A stretch of DNA of 64,000 nt from Arachnopeziza araneosa (GCA_003988855.1 QYAI01000007.1:186001-250000); one strand, 5' to 3'; positions 45,172 to 56,523 are shown, counted from the stretch's first letter. Translations and numbers: made by a program. The notes: generated by a model not told the origin, from the letters alone.

Positions 45172-47888
45172 ATGAGCTCACCACGACCACCCCGTCTTGG
45201 TGCCTCATATGTTCCGGGTGGCTATGACGACTTTTACATGCCAGAGGTGGTATCGCCCTTACCTCAGCGCATAATGCCGGAAGTCCCTGAGAGCATGCAA
45301 CAAAACCTCGCACATCTCGAACTGGAAGCAAACAGCCCCCGCCATCACGTCAGCAACTCGTCGGTATCTTCTATAGGGTCTCTCGCTATTCCTGAACAGA
45401 GACCGATCCCTCCGCCAAAGACATCGCAGCCTAGTGGCCCTGCGTACACTGCCAACTACAACACCACCAACGCCTCGACATATCAGAATATCAGTAGAGA
45501 CTACAAGCCACTGGGAATGCGGAACGATATGGATTCCCCAAAGTTTAGTCCCTTCCCAAAGCTACAGAATCCGAATCCAAATGTACCTCTATCTGATGAA
45601 GATAAGGAAGAGATGCTGGAACGAGCGGGGCACTTAGTCCTCAAGTCCACAGACCCAGAGATGCAATTAGCGTGGGCTCAGGACGCCCTTTCATGGGTTG
45701 AAACCTCAAGTCAATATGCAGCACATTCACAACCCGAAGGACAAGCGCCAAGATCAATCACACCCAAGGTAGAGCATCAGTTACGAGAAGATGCGCTTAA
45801 CATAGTCCGATACTTGGCAGATCAAGGTCATCCAAAGGCTGAGTTTATGAAAGCAATGTGGCTGGAATTCGGAAAGTTTGGCTACCGGGTGGACAAAAAA
45901 GAGGCGTTTTTGGGATATAGAAGAGCTGCGGAGCGAGGATATGCACGAGCTGAGTACCGAATAGGGATGCAGTATGAGAATTCCAACAACTCGGCCAAAG
46001 CAGTCGAACATTACCAGAAAGGAGTTGCTCTAAAAGACTCCGCATCCAACTACAGATTGGGCATGATGACACTTCTCGGTCAACATGGTATGCAACAGAA
46101 TTATTCCTTCGGAGTCGATCTAGTCAAGTTTGCTGCCAAGACCGCCGACGAGAATGCGCCTCAGGGAGCGTATGTTTACGGCATGCTCCTTGCGCGCGAA
46201 CTTCCAAATATCAATGTTCCTGATGAGTACCTTCCATATGATATGAACGAAGCAAAATTGTTTATCGAAAAAGCTGCATATCTTGGATTTGCAAAGGCAC
46301 AACTAAAGATGGGTCAGGCTTACGAGCTCTGCCAACTAGGATGTGAGTTTGATCCGGCTTTATCTCTACACTACAACGCTCTTGCATCCCGACAAGGAGA
46401 AGCCGAAGCGGATATGGCTGTCAGTAAATGGTTCCTTTGTGGATTTGAAGGTATTTTTGAGAAGAATGAAGAATTAGCTTTTACATATGCCAAACGAGCG
46501 GCAGACTCGAAGATGCCAACTGCAGAATTTGCTATGGGTTATTTCTACGAAGTTGGAATCTATGTGCAGCTTGATCTTCGCGAGTCTGAGATTTGGTACC
46601 AAAAAGCGGCACAACATGGAAACAAAGATGCATTGGGAAGAATTGATAGTATCAAGAAAAACAGCACTTTGACCAAGAAGGATCACGAGCAGATAGCAAT
46701 TTCGAGGATCAAATCGCAGTACGGGTCACAGAGAGGGGGCAGACCTGAGAGATTCAAGCAAAAGCCAGCTCCTATGCCTTCGATGGCTGAGGATAAGGCT
46801 CAGATGCCAGATCCTAGAGCCTCTTACGGAGCTCCAACTATTGTTGCTCCCGAAACCATGCCCAATCCAAGGAGCTCGTTCAGTGGCCCCCAGATTCTAC
46901 CCCTACGTTTTGGAAATAACAATCCGCTACCTCCGCGACCTGTCTCAACTGCTCCGTACCCTGAAGATGACCTGAAAATATCTCCAGGCTTTAATCCAAA
47001 CATCCGACCTTTATCCAGCACTGGACCTGGACCTGCAGTTGGACCTCAGGCAGATAGACCGTTATCTGCATTTGGGATTAGGCCTCTCGCCCATGCGGAG
47101 ACCTACACTCAAGGCCAAGGCCTCCGACCGCATAATGACGGCCCACGACCAGCAACTAGCATGGGCAATATATCTCCTGGCGGACGAGGCAATAACCCCG
47201 CTGAAAGAGGTCGTGTCCAACCAGCCGGAGCTGGATGGGAGCCTCAAGTGCCTTCCAAGTACAGAGAGCCATCCCCAAATCGGCCGCCTACTATTCCACA
47301 GGTTGATCCAGGAAGACCGCTCAATCCCAATCAACAAAATCCAGGACCAAATAGGCTCTCGAAAGGCCCTCCAAACTTGAATAAGCCACAGCCTCAGCCA
47401 TTAGGTAACTCGCCTTATCCCTCTGATCCTCGTAAACAGCAAGATCCTGCCTTACAGAGACGAGACCCGGCTGCAAATCAATTCGTTCGACCTGAGCGAG
47501 GAAGCTCAATGACGCCTACGGCCAAAAACCCCATGGTGAGCCCTCTGCAACCAAACCATCGCCATGAATCTTTGCCACAAATCCGCCACGGCCGAAACGA
47601 TTCACTACCTGCACCACAGCAGAGTCAAGACCGTATGTCACCAAGGCCACCACAACACACTATGTCCTCTCAGCAAGCACCACAAATAGCGCCTCCGCGA
47701 CAGGAATCAAGACTTACTCCAACAACGCCATCCACTCCTTCCGCCGGTTCCGGCCCGCCGAAGAAGCAAGGACCAAGTACCTTTGAGGAAATGGGCATTC
47801 CGGCCGCGAAAAACGAAGGCGATTGTGTAAGTTTACCTACCAGCTTCCCTAGCGAATGATACTAATGCAAATCTAGTGTGTTATGTAG
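45172..47888 (+). CDS. chs4: Sel1-repeat chitin synthase activator, Chs4/Skt5-like, with C-terminal CAAX box
   Basis: Exon 1 45172-47826, intron 47827-47876, and a terminal 12-base exon 47877-47888 giving Cys-Val-Met-stop; 888 aa. Chs4/Skt5 proteins recruit and activate the class IV chitin synthase Chs3 at the plasma membrane. The N-terminal 150 residues are Pro/Ser-rich. Sel1 repeats occupy about 200-510 (ALNIVRYLADQGHPKAEFMK, GYRRAAERGYARAEYRIGMQ, HYQKGVALKDSASNYRLGMM, AFTYAKRAADSKMPTAEFAM, IWYQKAAQHGNKDALGRID). A long Pro/Gln/Asn-rich tail follows. Splicing yields the end GDCCVM, a CAAX farnesylation box like that of yeast Skt5; unspliced reading replaces it with a 10-residue tail without Cys at -4. 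Several Sel1 paralogues exist in filamentous fungi, so the exact member is inferred. Confidence 0.85.
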
Positions 47889-48280
47889 ACGTGCTTTGCG
47901 GTAGAGTATGGGTTTGCATGCATGCTATGATTATTATAGAGCGGGCATTGTGGGCGTTGAACTTATATTTTGGTGTCTTAAAAGCCCGAATAAACTCTCT
48001 AAGCATTATTTGATACCCTGTTACGAATCTAGATTTCTACGTATGGAAACATTTTAGAGGAAGTGAGGTGGAAGTGTAGCGCGCACGTGATTGACCCTTG
48101 CACTTTCTTTCATTCTCATCTCTTCATCTACAAAATCGTCCTCGACAGTGATACATCTTCCAAAGCTTTGAAACAATTGGTTTGAGATCTATCTCTCCAT
48201 ATCTGTGCAGTGCAGAGGATAGGCATCCTTCCGTATTAGCATAGTTCACCTCGCAACAAAACAGGCCGTTTTACGCCATT
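47889..48280. other. Intergenic, HOP2 promoter region
   Basis: 392 bases between the Chs4-like stop and the HOP2 start. GCACGTGA at about 48083-48090 is a CACGTG-type site roughly 190 bases upstream of HOP2. Nothing else is recognised. Confidence 0.4.
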
Positions 48281-49221
48281 ATGGCTCCTCGCAAACCTAA
48301 GGCTGATGAAGACAGCGACTTCTCTTCTGCTGCAGCCTCTCCACTCAAGCCCAAAACTGACAGGGCTAAAGTCACCAAGCCAAAGGCCGAGAAGGCGACT
48401 AGACCCAAGGTCGAAAAAGCCAAGGTTGAAAAGATTAAGAAGGCCTTAGCGGATGGAGAGAAGCTAAAGAAAGAACCTTCCACCAAAAAGGAGAAAACGG
48501 ATGCTCCTGTGAAGTTAGGCAAAGACGGAAAAGAGAAGGTGGCGACAGTCAGTGGTGACGAGGCTACGGAGCTGATCATCCAGTATTTGAAAGAACAGAA
48601 TCGTCCTTATAGTGCTACCGAGGTGTCTGCCAATCTTCACGGGAAGGTATTTTATTATTCACTACGGTTTCTAGAGCATTTTTTTGATAATCTTGGAAAT
48701 AGGTCTCCAAAACAGTAGCGGATAAACTCCTCAAAGAGTTAGGAGAAAGTAATCGAATCATGTGCAAAGCCACGAAAGGCAATGAGAAAGGTTCACAATG
48801 GGTGTTCTGGGCACTACAAGATGCCAACGACAATGCTTCTCCCGAAGAACTTGTAGCTATGGATGCCACTATTGCGGAGATCAAAGAGGGCCTACCAAGC
48901 TTGAAGATGAACCTGAAACTTGTGGCCAAGAAATGGGAGACGTTGAAAAATGCGCCGGCGATGAGTTATTTGGTTACTATGGTGAATAAAATGCAAGAGG
49001 AGGTGAAGGCCAAGGGCGAGAAGCTGAAGGAGTTTCAAGAAGGCAATGTGGAGAAGGTCACCAAGGATACTATGGAGAAGGTCGAGAAGGATTTAAAATA
49101 TTGGGCTGCAAAGAGATCGATTAGGAAGAAGGCATTTGAAAATTTGGAGGGAATGTTGCTTGAAACCATGAAGAAGGATGCTATCTGGGAAGAGGCTGGC
49201 ATCGAGGAAGATGTTTACTGA
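48281..49221 (+). CDS. HOP2: Homologous-pairing protein Hop2 (TBPIP family) with basic N-terminal extension
   Basis: Exons 48281-48646 and 48703-49221; 294 aa. Hop2 pairs with Mnd1 to stimulate Dmc1/Rad51 strand invasion in meiosis. Residues about 85-150 form the winged helix (EATELIIQYLKEQNRPYSA, EVSANLHGKVSKTVADKLLK across the splice, SQWVFWALQD). Leucine-zipper/coiled-coil helices follow (ELVAMDATIAEIKEGLPSL, LKLVAKKWETLKNAP), then the C-terminal cap (RSIRKKAFENLEGMLLETM, KKDAIWEEAGIEED). Residues 1 to about 80 are an unusual Lys/Ala/Pro-rich, histone H1-tail-like extension with repeated KPKAEKA/KVEKAKVEK units, which makes the protein longer than the usual 210-230 residues. Confidence 0.93.
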
Positions 49222-50135
49222 CTAAGGTGGTTGTGGATCTGCTGGACAAGAGGCATTTGTGGAGGATTGAAGAGAATTGGTGTTGCTGGAGTTTGAGAGG
49301 TATACCCATTTGATTGCTGATGTATTGCTACTTGCATATATGCCTGTCTCGTTTGGAGTCTTCTCTCAATGAGGTTCGGCCATATTGTTCCTATGGGTCA
49401 CTTTAACACAAACAATCTCCTTGATCGGCGAAATGCACGGTACGAAGATAAGTTGTTCTCTTTTGTCCTGTGAAGACCAAATCATACGTCTCATTGGTAA
49501 ACTGCAATCATGTGTTCCAACCAAACCCTGCCAAGTTTCGCTTGGTTACACTCATGGGGCCCACGGCTATAAAGACCTTGGTGCGACAGAAGCAGACGAT
49601 ATCGGGACGGGAACGACGCTCAGCGGACCGAGTAATTGGCAGATGAATCAAGAGAGCAGCAATTCAAATCAGGTCTGGTTTGTAGCTGTCGTCAAGTGGG
49701 TTCAGCTCCATTGACCAAAAGTAGACGAGATGTCGCCGCTCCTTAGCATGCTGGGCACGTCGAACCGGGATGAAACGCGCTGCTTGAGAGTCGTCAAAAT
49801 GTGTAAAGGGGAAAATGATTTGGAGGACATGTTCTAGAGAGAGGTTAGAAGTCGATGAGGGACACTTCAGTCCCAGCAGTCCGTGCGAACCCTGCAAGGC
49901 GGCTGAGACTCTTGATTGGGTCCAGCCAGCAGCCTCCCGTGGTTTGAATCAATCTCCAGAATCCTTCACTTGTCTCCTTTCTACGCCAACTCTCTCACTA
50001 TCTGGATATGTTACAGCCCACTTTGCTATAGCGCTTGCCGCTACCTATATAGCCTACAAGCAGTACCAACTCCTACTGTCAAAGTCTCAGCCTCACTCGA
50101 GAGCGTCTTTCCCGGGCCGTCTGAGGGCGGACCCC
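49222..50135. other. Upstream region of the glycosyltransferase-like gene
   Basis: About 0.9 kb. The downstream frame is open back to ATG 49815, and ORF 49385-49714 is present, but neither has family-like content. An earlier start would add 107 residues before the membrane anchor. I treat this as 5' UTR or promoter. Confidence 0.4.
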
Positions 50136-51656
50136 ATGTCTATATTCCCCATGAGGAATCACCGTTTGCAGTTTACAGCCGCGTTAGGACTTTCCTTGCT
50201 GTTGATATTATTGACAAGCTATTCTTTACGCACCAACTTCTACTCAAAAGCCGGCGAAACACCAGCTATCGTAACGAACCCGTCAGATTCTGAGTTGAAG
50301 ACAAATCCGCCTCCAAAACCAGGACTGGATCCAGAAACTGAGGAGCTCCAATTAAAGCAAGACCCGGAGCCAGAAGGAGAGAAAAATTCCACGCCCACTC
50401 ACTCAAAATATAAGCCTGAGCCGGCTTCAATACCGCTTCCGGTGGTGGACAATTTTCCACTCGCTGCCGCTGCGCATTCAGCCTCACAACTCCCACCTAT
50501 TCCTCCTTGGAATACACCCCCAAATCCTCATGTACCCGAGAAGACACCTCTCTTCATCGGCTTTACTAGGAACTGGCGACTGTTGCAGCAGACAGTCGTC
50601 TCCTACATCGCCGCTGGGTGGCCACCCGAGGACATCTTTGTCATCGAAAATACAGGTACCATGAAATCCAACGAACTAGGGCTTTTATCTCTTCAAAACC
50701 CTTTCTTCCTTAACCATACCCGATTATACATGCTTGGCATAAATGTGGTCATCACACCCACTCTCTTCTCCTTCTCACAACTTCAAAATTTCTACATCTG
50801 GACGGCAATTCAAAACAACTTCACCACCTATTTCTACGGACATATGGACATTATTGTTCTTCCATACGAGGATCGATATACACCACCGCCTACAAGCGAT
50901 GGGAGCACAAAACCGTATCCTGGGTTCAAAACATTATACGAGGAAGCCGTCAACACATTGCGGCTGGCAACTGATACTTCTTTGCCAGATCCAAATTCCT
51001 CAAACTTGACCAAGCCATGGGCGGCTCGTTTCTTCTCCTACGACCGTCTGGCCTTGGTGAACCGGGCGGCATACGAAAGCATTGGAGGGTGGGACACGAG
51101 TATCCCATATTATTACTCCGATTGCGATATGCACGATAGACTAAAGATGTATGGATTTGAGTACAACGGCCCAGACATTGAGATTGGAAATTTTAGCGAT
51201 GTCGCCGGGAGTTTAGACGATCTTCTTGTACTCTACAGGAAAAAGAATTCTATGAAAGCGGCTTTCACTATCGATAAGCCTCCTCAAGGGCCTGGCCCAG
51301 AAGGAGAGACGGATACGTCGAAGTTGCCGATTGATAGGAGGAACGTCAATCAGACGTGGGAGTCGGATGAATTAGGATCAGCAGCTTACAAAGAGCTTGC
51401 TCAAGTTGTTGAATTGATGGTTAAAACCAAGAATGAAAACGGCGGAGGAGGGAGGAATGTCTGGCAGCTACGACAGACAGGCGGGAAGGGAGAGCCGTAC
51501 TACCGAGATCCAGAAGGGTTCGAAAAAGCTATTCAGATGACCACGCAAACAGGAAAAGATATATATGCTGAGAAGTGGGGCCATCGAAATTGTGATCTGC
51601 TCCCCTTTGGACTGAAAGCTGGAGATGAATGGAGAGTTGAGCATGATTGGGACTAG
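50136..51656 (+). CDS. Type II membrane glycosyltransferase-like protein (506 aa)
   Basis: Start MSIFPMRNHRLQF chosen because one membrane helix follows at once (about 14-32, FTAALGLSLLLILLTSY), typical of Golgi type II enzymes; the frame is open 107 codons further upstream. A Pro/Glu-rich stem (about 40-125) leads to the catalytic-like domain: TPLFIGFTRNWRLLQQTVVS, WPPEDIFVIENTGTM, FYIWTAIQNNFTTYFYGHMD, then WDTSIPYYYSDCDMHDRLKM, whose SDCD could act as the DxD metal site of a GT-A fold, and a late WGHRNCDLLPFG. Four NxT/S sequons lie in the lumenal part. Intronless. I infer a fungal glycosyltransferase of unassigned family; donor and acceptor are unknown. Confidence 0.65.
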   Translation: MSIFPMRNHRLQFTAALGLSLLLILLTSYSLRTNFYSKAGETPAIVTNPSDSELKTNPPPKPGLDPETEELQLKQDPEPEGEKNSTPTHSKYKPEPASIPLPVVDNFPLAAAAHSASQLPPIPPWNTPPNPHVPEKTPLFIGFTRNWRLLQQTVVSYIAAGWPPEDIFVIENTGTMKSNELGLLSLQNPFFLNHTRLYMLGINVVITPTLFSFSQLQNFYIWTAIQNNFTTYFYGHMDIIVLPYEDRYTPPPTSDGSTKPYPGFKTLYEEAVNTLRLATDTSLPDPNSSNLTKPWAARFFSYDRLALVNRAAYESIGGWDTSIPYYYSDCDMHDRLKMYGFEYNGPDIEIGNFSDVAGSLDDLLVLYRKKNSMKAAFTIDKPPQGPGPEGETDTSKLPIDRRNVNQTWESDELGSAAYKELAQVVELMVKTKNENGGGGRNVWQLRQTGGKGEPYYRDPEGFEKAIQMTTQTGKDIYAEKWGHRNCDLLPFGLKAGDEWRVEHDWD

Positions 51657-52021
51657 GAATCCTTTCCAAAAAGACCCTATAGTGGCTTGAAGGAACTTTA
51701 TTTACACGCCTAGGTGAAAGCTAGCTAAAGAGACTTGTTCTAGCTAAATTGAAAATCAATAAATACCTTAATACTTAAACTTGGGTTTTACAATACATTT
51801 GGCAATCCAAACCCAAGGGAGCATTTGCATAAGCTCGTCAAGAAAAGAGTGATTACGTCACCATTTTCTGCCAATAGATATCCAGACGTTTTGTCAAGTC
51901 GATGGAATCAATGAATCGTTCGCTGCAATCTCTCTGTAGAATTGATGCTCTGACCCCAATCGTATGCAGATTTTCACGGTATGGAACGATTTCCTCGTAC
52001 ATCACCCTGCAGTATCAAGGG
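51657..52021. other. Intergenic, short
   Basis: 365 bases. The downstream gene's frame is open back to ATG 51902, so a 40-residue N-terminal extension (RSLQSLCRIDALTPIVCRFS) that could be a mitochondrial presequence is possible. Confidence 0.35.
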
Positions 52022-53481
52022 ATGAAGCGCAAGGCAAGCCAAAGTCCAGAGCCCTCAGCGAGGAAAGTTGTCAAGCTTGCAGATTATTGCAGCGTAGATC
52101 CCAAGAGAGATGAGAGAGGAAACGCTATATGGCCGGCACCAGATGTCCAGATGGAAGCAGCTCGAGCCTTCCTAAGAGAATGGTGGGCTCGTTCCCCATT
52201 CTTGAAACTGAAAACTCCATCCTAACTCTGTCAGCGCCGCAGCTCAGAAGCCTACTCTGATTGTCCCAGACAAGGACGCCGATGGACTGAGTGCTGGTGT
52301 CATCGTCCATAGAACACTCGTGAAACTTGGTCTTCACCCTCAGTATCTCGACGTCCATCTTGTTCAGAAAGGATCCAATATCCATGATGAATATGAGAGG
52401 AAACTCATGCAGGAGAAAAAACCCAGGTTCATTATCGTCTTGGATCAAGGAAGCAGGGGTGGGCTGCCAGTTGTCGACGACCCTGATGTGAGATCAATCA
52501 TCATCGATCATCATCTAAGTGATGAGTTTCCCAAAGATTCGACAGTGAGTCGTCAATCAGTGATGGGAAAACTCTACTCATCCTTCTAGGTTGTCTCTGC
52601 ATGTCACTTTCCGCCAGTAGCAACAACATCTTTACTCACCTATGAGATTTGTGCAGAGCTCGATCGAGACGTCGCATCGGAGTGCGGTTACCTTTGCGCA
52701 ATCGGAACCCATGGAGACTTGGGAAACACTCTTAAATGGCTACCACCGTTTCCGGATATGGCAGAAACGTTCAAAAAGCACACGAAGAAGCTAATTAACG
52801 ATTGTGTCTCATATATTAATGCTCGTACGTTTCAAATCCAAGCTCTTCCTCCATGTTAACACACCAAAAGCTCGACGAACTGGAACATACGACGTGATCA
52901 CTGCGTGGACTGCTCTTCTTAATGCTCACAATCTCAAGGAAATAATGAACAACTCGCGGCTCGCGTCCGCCCGCCAAGAAATCAACCTCGAAGTTGAGCG
53001 GCAAACCCATACACCTCCCAAGTTCAGCAAAGACGGCAAGATTGCTGTTCTCAACATCTCCTCTTCTTGCCAAGTTCACCCAGTGATTGCCACGCGTTGG
53101 GCGTCTCATCTCAAATCCAAAGCTTTAGAGATTGTCATGGTTGCCAATCATGGCTATCTCCCGGAGAAAGTCAACTTCTCGTGCAGAATCGCCAGGTGTG
53201 CAAGGGACAAAGAGCCACCTGTCAATATTATCGAAAGTCTGAAACAGGTGGCTGGCCTGGATGAGGGGGATTTGGTCCAAAGACTCGGGGAGAGTTTTGC
53301 CAGAGGGCACAAGGAAGCGAGCGGTGGAATTGTAGGCAAGGATGAATTCGAGGAGCTGTGTGCCCTGATGAGGGTTGGCGAGAAACCAGATAAGGTTGAT
53401 GGAGAGGAGGGTGTGAAGGCGAAGAAAGTGGAGAAGAGTCCACAGAAGAACACGCTCACAAATTATTTCAAGAAGGGATAA
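52022..53481 (+). CDS. DHH/DHHA1 phosphoesterase, RecJ-like, with PCNA-box-like C-terminus
   Basis: Exons 52022-52182, 52235-52544, 52590-52824 and 52871-53481; 438 aa from MKRKASQSPEPSARK (478 aa from the upstream ATG 51902). DHH enzymes are Mn2+-dependent phosphoesterases or nucleases. Motif I is LIVPDKDADGLSAGVIVHR, motif II FIIVLDQGSRGG, motif III IIIDHHLSD, and motif IV CAIGTHGDLGN. The DHHA1-like region starts near DVITAWTALLNAHNL, with IAVLNISSSCQVHPVIATRW and FSCRIARC. The last residues, SPQKNTLTNYFKKG, resemble a PIP box (LxxYF core with Thr) that would bind PCNA. The N-terminus is basic with a possible nuclear signal (KRK, RK). Role in DNA repair or replication is inferred, not shown. 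Confidence 0.8.
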
Positions 53482-54240
53482 CGGCTTACATGAGGTGGTA
53501 GGTTTGAATACCCGATTGTCTACATGCAGGCTCGAAGATAACTCACGAAGGAACCCTGACGTTGACAAATAACCTTGACGCTCGAGTACAAAGCTGATCC
53601 TCAGAGCTGGCAACCTCATCTCGGGGTCCAATCACTCAAAACGTCTCCTGCTTCTGTATCAAAAGCTCATGTTCTTTCGAAAAGTGAATGTCGGATCTTC
53701 TCTCTCATGACTTTGTCCGAGTCTCAAATGAGTTTCTGCACTATATATCATCCATCTTCTTGCTTCACAGTGTATAGTTCACTCTGTGTTCAAACCTCCT
53801 CAGCCTTCTATAACTGTCAATTCTCGTTCCTCACAACACCTCGTAGGCCGTGTATGATGGAGAAGACTCTTCGAACAAAGTTCGGGATACCTATCATGCG
53901 TCACCTCAACCGCGGCATATGCTTTGCACAGAGGTATTGTCTTCTCTACTTTCCTGCTCCCGCACTTCATCATCTCCCCTCATTGCTCCTAGAACGCCAA
54001 ACGATGCTGTTATCAGAGTGGCATGTCCCACCCAGCTCCTCTATTTACTCTAATATACTCACTCGCTCTTAACATTACTCTTCCTGTTTCACCGCCGTGA
54101 ACTAGAAACCCCCCCAGCGCCAATCGCCTGCCGGGTGTCTCCCCAATAACCCACTGACTCTCCTAGATATCCTCTGTGCCTCCTCTTATCCACCACTACG
54201 ACTGCCGCTAGTCACGCGCCTCCCTGCACCAACAGACTAG
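53482..54240. other. Intergenic or undeciphered 5' part of the gene ending at 54537
   Basis: A frame at 53850-53929 (YDGEDSSNKVRDTYHASPQP) looks mildly coding and ends at a GAG|GTATTG donor-like site. It could be an upstream exon of the 54241-54537 segment, but no convincing chain of exons was found. Confidence 0.3.
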
Positions 54241-54537
54241 AAGCACACCACCAGCGAACCACCTCTCGCTCCCACCGACAGCACTTCCTCCCCCTCCTCG
54301 ACCCACGAAGATTCCGACTGGGTCCACGTCCCCAAAGCCGCCGATCTCGCCGAGGCGTTCGAGGAACTGCTCACGGCGCAGCAGGAACGGCTGATGGGGT
54401 TCCGCGACGGCAGGAAGATGTCGCTGCGGGAGAGGGGAGAAGTCGCTTCTCTCCGGAGGAGGGAGATGGATAGGAGGCGGGTGGAGAGGGTGGTGGCTGC
54501 TGCTACTACTACTAATGCGGAGAGGGAGAAGAAGTGA
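54241..54537 (+). CDS. Terminal exon of an unknown gene (99 codons)
   Basis: Directly after CAACAGACTAG (54230-54240, an acceptor-like site) the frame stays open for 98 codons to TGA 54535-54537. The region is GC-rich, unlike its surroundings, and has a coding-like texture: HEDSDWVHVPKAADLAEAFE, ELLTAQQERLMGFRDGRKMS, LRERGEVASLRRREMDRRR. A Thr/Ser/Pro-rich start passes into a charged, probably helical region. No ATG lies in the first half, so upstream exons must exist if it is real. The family is not recognised. The opposite strand is also open (54208-54612), but that reading is Pro/His/Arg/Ser-rich without features. Confidence 0.45.
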   Translation, partial: KHTTSEPPLAPTDSTSSPSSTHEDSDWVHVPKAADLAEAFEELLTAQQERLMGFRDGRKMSLRERGEVASLRRREMDRRRVERVVAAATTTNAEREKK

Positions 54538-55163
54538 GCGCGAGTCTTCTCTCCGTGCCGGAACTATCAGGACGACTTTCCAGAACAGTATTGCAGGATA
54601 GGTATAACCCAATAGAACTCTCTCTCTCTCGGCTCTCCTCCTTCGATACTCGGCCCTTGATCACAACTGCTGTGTAGAGCTGGGCCCAAAATGTTAAATT
54701 AAATCGATTAGGATCCAACTTCCAACTAGCTCTTCTTGGCCTTACCTTGAGTCGTGGCCGTGCTCAAGTGAGCTAGCTAACTACGTGTGACTTCTTCTGA
54801 ATCAGGAATGTGAAAACTAGCTTCCATACCAATCATAGATTCATCCAGTGCAACAGTATCGCCGCACGAGCAGTGAAAAATACACAGTAGGATATCGGAA
54901 TATCTTTAGGATACTAGTATCTTGCTTATCCATGACTGCAATATTGAATCAAAGCCGACAAAGTCAGCCTGTATGTATTGGAGACCAATACCTCTAAGCT
55001 TTGCTGAACTCGGCTATGGTATGAATGTACATACATTAGATGATTAGCATTTCATCCATTCATTCATGCCAGTCCGATTTGCTTTCCCAACCATGAACGC
55101 CGAATATGCCATCTTCTCATCCACATAACCGCAAGTGAGATTGCATCCACTAGGCTTGAAGTC
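54538..55163. other. Intergenic stretch, nothing recognised
   Basis: 0.6 kb of AT-rich sequence between the orphan exon and the 3' end of the eIF3e gene (3' to 3'). Confidence 0.45.
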
Positions 55164-56523
55164 TCACTTTGCAACAGCAGCACTTAGTACCTGTGTCCTA
55201 AAGAAGCCACCCTTCGTCCGCTCGATAACTTGCTGATACACACTGCTAGGCGGATGGTTCATGACCACTGTACCCTCCTTGTAATCGATCTTCGCATCCA
55301 CCCTCGTATCCCGGATGAGATTCACTATCCACTTCTCCCCATCGTCTTGAGTCAATCCTAGTCTCGCGCTGAGATCCTTGATATCGATGCGCTGGTGAAT
55401 CTTGCAGTAGCTCTCGGAAATCAAATGCCGTGCTGCTTCAACAAACGAATCCGATGCTGCGACTAAGAAAAAATCGGAGCGAAGGACCTCTTCTGCTTCA
55501 GAGAGTTTCTTCTGTGCCTCCTCAAAATCAAAGTCAATATACAATGCTTTGATGAAATCCGTAACGGGGTCACGGTACTCGTAATTCTCTTGCTTGACAA
55601 TCCGGATCACGTCCTTGAGCTGCTTTTGATATTGTCCGGTATTACGCGTGCGTGAACGATTGGTGATGACAGCCGCCGTTAGGTATCTCAGGATCCAGGG
55701 GCAGGCGGTTTGGATGGTATTGATGAAGGGCGCGGAGAAGAAGAGCTCGCAGATGGTATCACGGGCGGGTTCGTAGTTGAAGAAGGGAAAGAGAGCCCAG
55801 TGGATCAACCAAGTTCGGTGGGTAAGTTGCGCAAGCGGGTTATTGAAAAGCTTTGTGTCGATTGATTCCTTGACCTTCTGAACCTCTTCCATAGCCGACT
55901 CCCAGTTTGTAGTAAGAATTTCCGAGGCCAGCTTTCCCCAAGTCGCAGCGGAAACTTTGTCGTTATCTGTAGAGAGGACTCGGAACTGGTAGAGGAGCTC
56001 TGCTGCAGCTTGGTAGTTACCACAACTGTACTGAAAATTGCCAAAATCGTACAGCACGTTCACCATCTCGATTGTAACCTATTGCTTATTAGCCTTGATC
56101 CCCCTCGATAGACTTTTGACTCACATCATGCTCCTTCTTCAAGAACTCCAAGTTAGCAACCTTATCGCTTCTCAGCCCGGTAACGACATCTTCCCTGCTC
56201 AACAAATCCGTAATCTTCTCGCTCTCCTGCTCGTACTTCTCCAACAGCGCCAAGACCTCCTCCCTCTTCTGCACAAACTCCTTGGGGGCCTCATCCACGC
56301 CCTCCAGATCACAATAAAGCGTCGCCACATAGTCCGTCATGTTGGTCTTCTTCAAGAGCTCATATTTCGCCTTGGTGATCTCGTGCGAGGGTTCGTCATC
56401 TTGGTCTGCGACGAATTGCAGGAGAGGGAAGATCAAGTGCCGGTCTAGGTGCGTGATGAGTTTGGGGAGGAGATTCGACTCGGCGGCGACTTGTTCGGGG
56501 GTCTTGGCTTCTGTCGACGCCAT
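55164..56523 (-). CDS. INT6: Translation initiation factor eIF3 subunit e (Int6)
   Basis: Exon 1 56523-56125, intron 56124-56079 (GTGAGT...CAATAG), exon 2 56078-55164; 437 aa. eIF3e is a PCI-domain subunit of the eIF3 complex that docks mRNA and eIF4G on the 40S ribosome. Signatures: LLPKLITHLDRHLIFPLLQF, TNMTDYVATLYCDLEG, LEFLKKEHDVTIEMVNVLYD (formed by the splice), YDFGNFQYSCGNYQAAAELL, TWGKLASEILTTNWESAMEE, LTHRTWLIHWALFPFFNYEP, and the PCI winged helix (SARLGLTQDDGEKWIVNLIR, DTRVDAKIDYKEGTVVMNHP, PPSSVYQQVIERTKG). Length matches orthologues. It shares a 200-base promoter with the divergent IMG2 gene. Confidence 0.97.

Noticed and set aside
49815..50135. 107-residue N-terminal extension of the glycosyltransferase-like protein
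   Set aside because: It would put a long unconserved segment with another hydrophobic patch before the type II anchor; the ATG at 50136 gives a standard topology.
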